Assembly: GCA_025062195.1 (NCBI GenBank)
Contig: JANXAS010000025.1
Coordinates: forward strand, 1 to 46,598
Source: Armatimonadota bacterium
GTDB lineage: Bacteria > Armatimonadota > Fervidibacteria > Fervidibacterales > Thermosaccharophagaceae
Length of the DNA stretch: 46,598 nt
Direction of reading: 5' to 3'
The notes under the pieces were generated by a model. It ran no database searches, was not told the DNA's origin, and saw only the letters and a program-made list of their open reading frames with translations. Below, in pieces: positions 35,977 to 42,264 of this stretch; positions within the stretch are counted from its first letter, which is position 1; the number at the start of each line of letters is the position of its first letter. The position numbers and the translations under genes are program-made.

Positions 35977-38670
35977 ATGAAAGTGCCAAATTTCTTGGCT
36001 AAATTATCCAGTTCATTTTTGTTTGCCATCATAGTTTCAATTATAACTTCAAATTGCCATTCAGCCACTTTCATTGTTGAAAATGGGCAATTAAGGTTGG
36101 GGTTTGGCGGTGATGGGAAAATTCGGGAAATTTTTGGAAAATCTTTGGGGGAAGATTATTCGGCTGCAGTTGACATCCCTGTTGCATCCATTACATTACT
36201 GGACGGGAAAAGAGTTGGGGCAACTTGGGCAATTTTGGAGGGCAATGTTCTAAAATTGCGCTTTGATTCCTATGGCTCTGCTTCGCTCAAGATTGAATCT
36301 AAACCAGAAGCAATAATTGCTGAAGTTTTGTCATTAGATGTGGAGAATGTGGCTCAATTATCATTTCTGCAATTTCCGGTGAGAATAACGGAAAATGTTG
36401 GGAACATATTGGCAACAGCTTGGGATAAAGAATTTGGCATTGTGTTTTTGGGGTTGAATTTGAAGACACATCCTACTGCAATAAAGCTAAAAGATGCTGC
36501 ATTATTGCAAGCAAACGGCTATCGTCAATTTGGATTCGTTGGGTGTTCTGTGGCGATAGTCGGTGCGCCAACTTCACAGCTTCGTATGGCAATTTATCGT
36601 GCAGCAAAGGCAACTGGGCTTCCGGCACCTGAATTTAATGGGAAACCAATCCACTTGACTGAGGAGAATCGCCGTTCTTACCTATTCACGAATGTCACCG
36701 AGGCGAATGTTGAAAAGTGCATAAAATACGCAAAGGAAATGAACTTTGGTCAGATTATGATTTTTCAATGGATTTGGGCGAAAACATCGGGGCATTTTGA
36801 ATTTAACACATCTGCATATCCAAATGGGATTGATGGGTTAAAAACTGTGGCGTCAAAGATTAGGGCAGCTGGGCTAAAAGTAGGCTTTCATGTTTGGGCA
36901 TCAAAAGTCCACAAAAACGACAAATATTGCACACCAATCCCGGATGGCAGGTTGTGGAAGAAGGCTAAAGTGACATTGGCTAAAGATATTGATGAAAATG
37001 ACGATACAATACTCACGAAAGAGCCTCCTATTGGTTTTTATGGCGAAAAGGGTGATATTGCCGAAGTTTGGCGTGATATACAAATTGGTGACGAAATCGT
37101 TACATACAAATGGCTCAGTTTAAAGCCACCATACGGATTCTTTGGCTGTAAGCGTGGCGCAAATGGCACAAGACCATCAGCGCACAAAGCAGGCAAAGTC
37201 ATTTATCAACTTGGAATTGACGATTGTTGTCCCGGATACATAATTGACCAAGAGACCGATTTAATTGATGAGATGCATGAAAGGCTTGCTAAAATACTCA
37301 ACGCCGTCGGTTGCGATATGATTTACTTTGATGGTGGTGAAGATGTTCCGCCACCAATTTGGCATTATGTGCCGAAATTTGAGCTATCGCTTTGGCACAG
37401 GCTTGAGCCAAAGCCGATCGTTGTTCAGGGGACAATAGTTCAACACCATTCATGGCACATTTTCTCACGGAATTCAACTGTTGATATACGGAAGGAGAGG
37501 AGCAAGGAGCATGTGGACAATTCCGTCAAATATATGCTAAGAATGCGCGAAAATCTTCTACCTGGGGAACTTGGTTGGTTTGGCATATTTCCGCCACAGG
37601 GAAAGGAAGTTGGGACTCAGTTTGACGAAGTTGACTACCTTTGTTGTAAATCCTTAGCTTATGATGCACCGTTCTCAATAGAGATGCCGATTGAAATGCT
37701 CGAGAAGAACCCGCTTTTCCCCTCAATGGTCCGTCAGATACGGATTTACGAAACGCTGCGTTTAAAGCGTTATTTCAAGCCACAAGAACTTGAGCCATTG
37801 AAGGAGCCTCAGGTTGATTTCACCATTTTCAATGACGGTAAAAGATGGCGTCTGATCAAGTTGCGCCAAGTCAATGGAATTAATGTGGGGGATTTTCGCC
37901 TTTTTATCGGGAAGATTGATGGAAAGGTTGTTGCATACTTTTGGAACGCTATTGGCGAAAGCGAAATTGAGCTAAAGTTGCCCCAAATCAAGTGCCACCT
38001 TGTTGACGATTTCGGAAAGACTTTAAAAATTTGGCGAAAAGATGGCACAATCATCCTGCCGCTTGAGCCAGTGCGGAGATTTTTGGTTTGTGAAGGGTTA
38101 AGTGAAAGAATAATTGAAGATGCGTTTAAAAGTGGGCAATCTAAGAGGATTGTTAAGATTTTCATTCAAGCTGAAAGTGGGAAATTGTCCGGCAGAATGA
38201 AGTTAGGGAAAGAAATTGGCGTGATTGAGCCGATGGCACTCGGTGATTTTGTGACATTTGTTGGGGATATCAGGGTCGGAGAAAAGTATGATGGAGACTT
38301 TGCCGAATACGAGGTTGAAGTGCCAGTGAATGGTGTCTATGCCATTTGGGCAAGATTACGCTATCCAAAGGGTGGTGATATGTCATTCTGGCTCTCAGCT
38401 GGCAGTGTGACAGAAAATTGGCAAATACTTGGGAATAGTGGTTCTGAAGGTGACAGATGGCATTGGGATAGCCAAGGCTACGGCTTGGCATGCAAACCTG
38501 GCACAAGGTCAGTATTGCTCAAAGCAGTGAAGAAAAGAATTAAATTCCGCATTTATCCAAGAGAAGGTTCTGGCGGATTGCACAATCCACGCCTTGACGC
38601 TATTTGCATCACAAACGACCTAACTTATGTGCCAAATGATGAGGATGCAAAGGCAATGCGAGCAAATTAA
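35977..38670 (+). CDS. Secreted TIM-barrel (glycoside-hydrolase-like) protein with C-terminal binding module
   Basis: This protein of about 897 aa starts with a signal peptide (SSFLFAIIVSIITSNCHS). An N-terminal beta-rich region (to about residue 210) precedes a TIM-barrel-like core with strands GQIMIFQWIWA, KVGFHVWAS and DMIYFDGGED; Asp452 in the last is a candidate catalytic residue. After a second beta domain, the C-terminal 150 residues resemble a carbohydrate-binding jelly roll (YEVEVPVNGVYAIWARLRY). ATG 35977 has GGAG 8 nt upstream; the open frame runs back into the URO-D gene but without a ribosome site. The architecture recalls alpha-galactosidase-like hydrolases, but I cannot assign a family. 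The gene is distinctly A/T-rich compared with the first 33 kb. Confidence 0.65.
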   Translation: MKVPNFLAKLSSSFLFAIIVSIITSNCHSATFIVENGQLRLGFGGDGKIREIFGKSLGEDYSAAVDIPVASITLLDGKRVGATWAILEGNVLKLRFDSYGSASLKIESKPEAIIAEVLSLDVENVAQLSFLQFPVRITENVGNILATAWDKEFGIVFLGLNLKTHPTAIKLKDAALLQANGYRQFGFVGCSVAIVGAPTSQLRMAIYRAAKATGLPAPEFNGKPIHLTEENRRSYLFTNVTEANVEKCIKYAKEMNFGQIMIFQWIWAKTSGHFEFNTSAYPNGIDGLKTVASKIRAAGLKVGFHVWASKVHKNDKYCTPIPDGRLWKKAKVTLAKDIDENDDTILTKEPPIGFYGEKGDIAEVWRDIQIGDEIVTYKWLSLKPPYGFFGCKRGANGTRPSAHKAGKVIYQLGIDDCCPGYIIDQETDLIDEMHERLAKILNAVGCDMIYFDGGEDVPPPIWHYVPKFELSLWHRLEPKPIVVQGTIVQHHSWHIFSRNSTVDIRKERSKEHVDNSVKYMLRMRENLLPGELGWFGIFPPQGKEVGTQFDEVDYLCCKSLAYDAPFSIEMPIEMLEKNPLFPSMVRQIRIYETLRLKRYFKPQELEPLKEPQVDFTIFNDGKRWRLIKLRQVNGINVGDFRLFIGKIDGKVVAYFWNAIGESEIELKLPQIKCHLVDDFGKTLKIWRKDGTIILPLEPVRRFLVCEGLSERIIEDAFKSGQSKRIVKIFIQAESGKLSGRMKLGKEIGVIEPMALGDFVTFVGDIRVGEKYDGDFAEYEVEVPVNGVYAIWARLRYPKGGDMSFWLSAGSVTENWQILGNSGSEGDRWHWDSQGYGLACKPGTRSVLLKAVKKRIKFRIYPREGSGGLHNPRLDAICITNDLTYVPNDEDAKAMRAN

Positions 38671-38687
38671 AAGTGGAGGTGAGAGTG

Positions 38688-39218
38688 ATGAAGCAACCGA
38701 TTGAGCCTTTTGAGCTTTGGCGCGAAATAGTTCATTTAATGACGCGTTATGGGCTGCTGCTTTGTAGTGTTGGGTCGGATGGAAAGCCGAATGTCATGGC
38801 AATTGGGTGGATGACCGGCGGAATAGTTTGGGATAAGCCAATTTTGTGTGTATTTGTTCGTCCAAGCCGTTACACTTATTCGCGCTTGGAAGAGGTGGGT
38901 GAGTTTACCGTAAATGTGTTGCCGCCAGAATTCAAAGATGCCATTGAGTTGTGTGGGACTGTCTCTGGAAAAGATGCGGACAAATTTGAAAGGACCGGTT
39001 TGAAGCCTGTGCCAGCTCAAAAGGTCTCTGTTCCAATAATTGAGCAGGGCATAATCCACTATGAGTGCACAGTTGTGCACAAAAATGACATTTTGTGCCA
39101 ATTTTTGTCGGAAGAAATTGCCCGCTATGCCTACCCAAGTGGCAATTTCCATCGCGTATATTTTGGCAAAGTTGTTGCATCTTATGCCCTTAAGGATGCG
39201 GTAAAGGCGTTAATTTGA
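38688..39218 (+). CDS. Flavin reductase-like FMN-binding protein
   Basis: This 176-aa protein belongs to the flavin reductase-like split-barrel family. It has LLLCSVGSDGKPNVMAIGWM at the start of the barrel, CVFVRPSRYTYSRLEEVGEFTVNVLP over the flavin-binding region, and the motif CGTVSGKDADKF. Such proteins bind FMN and reduce free flavin or act on small substrates; a specific role is unknown. ATG 38688 has GGAGGTGAG upstream and is preferred to an in-frame earlier start at 38673. It follows the secreted protein by 17 nt, and a repeat-filled spacer follows, so it probably ends the operon. Confidence 0.88.
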   Translation: MKQPIEPFELWREIVHLMTRYGLLLCSVGSDGKPNVMAIGWMTGGIVWDKPILCVFVRPSRYTYSRLEEVGEFTVNVLPPEFKDAIELCGTVSGKDADKFERTGLKPVPAQKVSVPIIEQGIIHYECTVVHKNDILCQFLSEEIARYAYPSGNFHRVYFGKVVASYALKDAVKALI

Positions 39219-39299
39219 ACTACACAAATATCGCTCTTAATGTCATTAATAGTCACCAGCTGGTGTTTTCGCTCTTTAATACGAACTTTGTTGTTTAAG

Positions 39300-39412
39300 T
39301 TCGTAGTTAGCCACAAAGCGTTAGCGAAGTGGCGTCCTAAACTCTCCCTTGTCCTTTGTCGCGCGTTCCATTTTTTACGGCACTCCACTTCGTTCCGTGC
39401 CTTGCTACGAAT
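39300..39412 (+). repeat. Paired-arm palindromic element, best copy A
   Basis: The left arm (39300-39336) reads TTCGTAGTTAGCCACAAAGC, then GTTAGCGAAGTGGCGTC. The right arm (39377-39412) reads ACGGCACTCCACTTCGTTCC, then GTGCCTTGCTACGAATC. The outer ends (TTCGTAG...GCCAC against GTGCCTTGCTACGAA) are inverted repeats of each other. Each arm also has its own GCCAC/GTGGC or GGCAC/GTGCC stem. A MITE-like or large REP-like element is the best description. Confidence 0.7.
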
Positions 39413-39422
39413 CAAACCAACA

Positions 39423-39461
39423 GGTTCGTAGGTAGCTGTGAAGCGTTAGTGGAACGATGTC
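39423..39461 (+). repeat. Solo left arm of the paired-arm element
   Basis: GGTTCGTAGGTAGCTGTGAA followed by GCGTTAGTGG and GATGTC matches the left arm of the neighbouring elements. No right arm follows before the next element begins. Confidence 0.55.
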
Positions 39462-39475
39462 AAAAACCTATTTAA

Positions 39476-39594
39476 GTTCATGGTTAGCCGCGAAGTGATA
39501 GCAGAGTGGCGTCAAAAATATCTTTTGTCTCGTGTCCTATGTCTGGTGCCCCATTTTGATGGCACTTCGTTTTGGTGCGTGCCTTACTACGAAT
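39476..39594 (+). repeat. Paired-arm palindromic element, copy B
   Basis: The left arm (39476-39513) reads GTTCATGGTTAGCCGCGAAG, then TGATAGCAGAGTGGCGTC. The right arm (39559-39594) reads GATGGCACTTCGTTTTGGTG, then CGTGCCTTACTACGAA. The interior resembles copy A (TTTTGTCT...GTCC...CCATTTT), so the whole unit of about 115 bp, not only the arms, is repeated. Confidence 0.7.
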
Positions 39595-39903
39595 CAACAA
39601 AATTTTGATTAAAGAGCACCTACGAAAGATTGGCACACCGATAGGCTTGCCCTGCGAATTGATGGGAAAAGATTCGGCTATAAACCAACAAATTTGATTA
39701 AATAGCGGGTTTATAGGGGGCAGATGATAGTCTGCCCGATAAATCACCCGGTGAATAACAAATGATGTAAGTGGCTTGACAACTGCCTCCACATTTAGCT
39801 GCGTAACTTCTAACTTCAAAAAACGCTCTTTACTTAAAATTTCGCTTGTGCTATTTTATCCATGCCATTGGCTTTAGCCATATGTTCTGAAGGAGGCGGT
39901 CTA

Positions 39904-40559
39904 ATGAGCCGCAAGGCATTCACACTAATTGAGTTGCTCGTCGTCATTACCGTTATTACCGTCCTTGCTGCTTTGCTTTTTCCTGTCTTTTCAACAGCGA
40001 GGGAGAAAGGACGACAAATGACCTGCCTAAACAACATTCGACAGTTGGGCATGGCTTCGGTCATGTATGCTCAAGATTGGGACGATTGGTATTTGCCTGC
40101 TTGCTTGCATCCCGACATGGATGCGACTAAACCTGCCATTGCCCTTTGGTTTCAACTTGTTCAGCCTTATCTGAAAAACTGGGATTTGATCAAGTGTCTA
40201 TCGCATGGTGGTGGCGCAGGTTACAAGGGCATTGCTGGTAGTTACGGTTACATTTGCTCTGGGACCTCTGATGACCCCAATGACCCTAACTTTTCAGGTC
40301 TCCCTCGGTTTGGCACACTCGCTCAAATTCATAATCCCACCCAGATGATTTTGTTTGCCGAAATTCCATTGGCAGGTTGCCGTGCTTGCCCAGAATATCA
40401 CACTCACACACCACTTTTGCACATGCACTTTTGGGCACGACCTGTTGAGCACACAAGGCATATGCAAGGCGCAAACTATGCTTTTTTGACGGTCACGCCA
40501 AATGGCTTCGCTACGAGATGACATTGCACCCACGAAACATGTGGAAGAACTTGCCTTGA
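39904..40559 (+). CDS. DUF1559 prepilin-like protein interrupted by a -1 frameshift at a T6 run
   Basis: ATG 39904 with AAGGAGG 8 nt upstream opens a prepilin leader (MSRKA then [14 protein letters not shown], Glu at +5) and a DUF1559 body. In the initial frame translation ends at 40521, just short of the family's C-terminal motif. At 40482-40488 the sequence is TTTTTTG. If the ribosome slips back one base there, the product continues DGHAKWLRYEM to a stop at 40559. That gives exactly the H-X9-DG spacing (His in RHMQG, nine residues, DG) and a normal family C-terminus. The lesion may be a one-base deletion, a sequencing error, or genuine slippage. Two further damaged frames follow, which favours decay. 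The gene is preceded by a cluster of repeats. Confidence 0.75.
40482..40488 (+). promoter_or_regulatory. Possible -1 slippery heptamer T TTT TTG
   Basis: Read in the zero frame as T-TTT-TTG, this fits the X-XXY-YYZ form of a -1 slippery site and is also a run suitable for polymerase slippage. I saw no clear stimulatory stem-loop directly after it and no SD-like element at the usual distance upstream. Confidence 0.3.
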
Positions 40560-40569
40560 TAGTGATAGG

Positions 40570-40859
40570 AGATGCCAAGTATCTTGGATTCTATACAACA
40601 GCGTGTTTAACTCGCAAGCAACTCGAAAGCTTGGTAAAGCAATTGATGGCGGGGGATGGGAATGTAAAGTGCGAAAAGGCTTACGCCAGCACCGTTTCAT
40701 GGCAACTCGTTTGCGTTTTTCGGCAGCAAGCAAAGAAGCAATGGATGACTACCAGAAGCAAAGGGGCTTATGCCTGACCAATTTTGGCGCATTGATTTGG
40801 AGACTCAAAATGGCGAATTAATGCCAGTTATTGAACAAATACTCAAAACACAATCATAA
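40570..40859 (+). pseudogene. Remnant of an unrecognised gene with at least one frameshift
   Basis: A frame from about 40603 gives a plausible basic segment (GWECKVRKGLRQHRFMATRL, then RFSAASKEAMDDYQKQRG). A frame change near 40770 would continue MPDQFWRIDLETQNGEL to a TAA at 40859. Upstream, ATG 40572 opens a short piece in a third register. Residue usage looks protein-like across the joins, so I read this as a decayed gene of 90-100 codons. No family is recognised, and the reconstruction is tentative. Confidence 0.35.
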
Positions 40860-40883
40860 CTAAAACTCGTAAGGAGATGCTAA

Positions 40884-40928
40884 ATGATGCGTTTTTGGCT
40901 TTTTGCTATTGCCGCCACTTCATGTTAG
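40884..40928 (+). pseudogene. Truncated lipoprotein-like leader (14 codons)
   Basis: AAGGAG lies 7 nt before ATG 40884. The peptide MMRFWLFAIAATSC has the look of a lipoprotein signal with its lipobox Cys last, then stops at TAG. It follows the preceding remnant by 24 nt, as in an operon. It is either the ruined start of a lipoprotein gene or a chance frame. Confidence 0.3.
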
Positions 40929-41202
40929 AATTTAGAATTAGCAATCGCCAATAAAACTTGCAATTGTAGCAACAACTAAATGCTTTCAACATGAACTCTT
41001 GTAACCAAGTTAACATATAAAGCTACAGTGCCTGAAATTTCAAAGGGAGCAAAAGCTGTGGAACTGTAGCTGCCCATTCCCTTCAAGGCTCAATAGGGGT
41101 TGAGTTACCGGTTGCAGTGAAGGGAATAACGAAACTGGCGAGTGAAGAATGCACAACGAACTGACGCTGTTTGCTGCGAATGTTGTTGGTGAGCGAAGAT
41201 TC

Positions 41203-41222
41203 GGCACGCCAGTAGGCGTGCC
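41203..41222. repeat. Perfect 8-bp-stem hairpin GGCACGCC/GGCGTGCC
   Basis: GGCACGCCAGTAGGCGTGCC folds with an AGTA loop. A second copy, GCACGCCAGTAGGCGTGC, is at 41341-41358, and both are followed by C(C/T)CTACGA. A diverged relative lies at 39632. Confidence 0.75.
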
Positions 41223-41224
41223 CT

Positions 41225-41540
41225 ACGAAACGACAGAAAAATCGTGGCAGAAAAACTGTGACGGAAAAACCGTGGAAAAACTTCGGAGGACGAGGCTACT
41301 GCCGAGCCGAAAATTTGCTTCATCCGCCTGTGAGGATTTAGCACGCCAGTAGGCGTGCTCTACGAGATGATGGAAAATTGTGGGGGAAAAATCGTGACGG
41401 AAAAATTATAGTGGAAAAATCGTGACGAAAAATTGTGGCGGAAAATTGTGACGGAAAAATTGTGGCGAAAAATCGTTACGAAAAACGGGTGTAAAAAACG
41501 GGCGGAAAAATTCGGGTGGAAAAACAGACGGAAAAATCGG
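41225..41540 (+). repeat. Degenerate tandem minisatellite, unit about 12-16 bp
   Basis: Units of the type GTGACGGAAAAATTGTGGCG recur, with A-runs preceded by GG or CG at about 15-bp spacing, from 41225-41280 and again from 41370-41540. They are interrupted by a GGAGGACGAGGCT unit (41283-41309) and a GCACGCC hairpin. The array consists of alternations of TCGTGACGGAAAAA and TTGTGGCGGAAAA with substitutions. No frame through it looks like protein. Confidence 0.65.
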
Positions 41541-41572
41541 AGGGCGAGGCTACCGCCGAGCCTAAAATTTGA

Positions 41573-41664
41573 ATGTCCTGTAGGGACAGGCGAAGGCTGT
41601 CCGAAATGACGGAAAACCGTAACGAAAAACTTCGGAGGGCGAGGCTACTGCCGAGCCGAAACGA
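41573..41664 (+). repeat. About 90-bp two-hairpin repeat, copy 2
   Basis: TGTCCTGTAGGGACAGGC, GAAGGCTGTCCGAA, GGAAAACCGTAACGAAAAA and CGGAGGGCGAGGCTACTGCC correspond piece by piece to 33761-33850. Another GGAGGGCGAGGCT unit precedes it at 41538-41562. Confidence 0.7.
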
Positions 41665-41694
41665 TTTCAAATATTGTTTGTGACCATTTTCTCC

Positions 41695-41829
41695 GGCTAT
41701 GCTATGGGCTTTAGCCCATAGTCGCTGACGAATTTTTTAAGCGCCCTCTTTAAACGGCAGAATTCTTTCGCCGAATAAATTCATCGCTCATAGATTCGCC
41801 ATCAACCAATGGCTAAAGCCAGTGGCATG
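41695..41829 (-). repeat. Inverted copy of the composite repeat of 33.9-34.1 kb
   Basis: On the minus strand, 41829-41765 reads CATGCCACTGGCTTTAGCCA through to TTCGGCGAAAG, as at 34008-34073. The segment 41695-41741 contains ATGGGCTTTAGCCCAT, a perfect 16-nt palindrome; its minus strand resembles 33936-33987. In block 1 the two parts occur in the other relative order, so they are separate modules. Confidence 0.65.
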
Positions 41830-41931
41830 GCAGCAGAGCAAAAACAAGCTTTGTAGCAAATAGCGTTTGTGAATTTTTGGGGCAGAATTTTGTCCGCCTC
41901 TTAGGAACGATACCAAATGCGTGAGTTCTAA

Positions 41932-42102
41932 GGTTTTTAAATTTCGTCGTCGGCAAGGTGCTATGCTACATTGTGGAGTTTTTGTTTCCTGATTCAAGGA
42001 TGGGTTATGTTGCTTTGGTTTCTTGAAGTGGTATTACCCATGCCGCTGGTTCAAGCCAGCTGGTGATGGCGAAACTAATGAGCGTCGAATTTAATGGCGA
42101 CG
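41932..42102 (+). repeat. Direct repeats matching 27.9 kb and 34.0 kb
   Basis: 41932-42035 matches the spacer repeat at 27922-28024. It is followed directly by CATGCCGCTGGTTCAAGCCA (42039-42058) through AATGAGCGTCGAATT, a diverged copy of the unit at 34008. Next, 42123-42170 resembles the module at 33936-33987. Confidence 0.55.
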
Positions 42103-42264
42103 ATTTTTAGCTGTCTAAAGATGGCGCTCAAAAACTCGTCATCAGCTGTGGGCTAAACTCTATAGCATGGTTGTGAAAGATGTCCGCAAAGAATTTCGGT
42201 AAGGAGCGAAGTGCAAAATTGACTTGCATTAGGGATTACACTATCCACAAGGGGGGTGGGGAGT

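Larger units (their letters stand above)
39219..39903. other. Non-coding repeat cluster before the prepilin gene
   Basis: These 685 bases hold two full paired-arm elements (39300-39412 and 39476-39594) with a lone left arm between them (39423-39461). After these come a diverged GGCACACCGATAGGCTTGCC hairpin (39632-39651) and a fragment of the CATGCCATTGGCTTTAGCCA repeat (39861-39880). No gene is seen. Confidence 0.65.
40929..42264. other. Non-coding repeat block 2
   Basis: This 1.3-kb region has no credible gene. It contains two GCACGCCAGTAGGCGTGC hairpins, a degenerate tandem array (41225-41540), three GGAGGRCGAGGCT units, the second copy of the 90-bp two-hairpin repeat, and an inverted copy of the repeat from 34 kb. 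A further direct copy of that repeat lies at 42039-42102. Its content mirrors block 1 at 33.6-34.5 kb. Confidence 0.7.

Noticed and set aside
39219-39903. Insertion sequence with transposase
   Set aside because: Inverted arms are present but no transposase frame lies in or near them, so only a MITE/REP-like label is supported.
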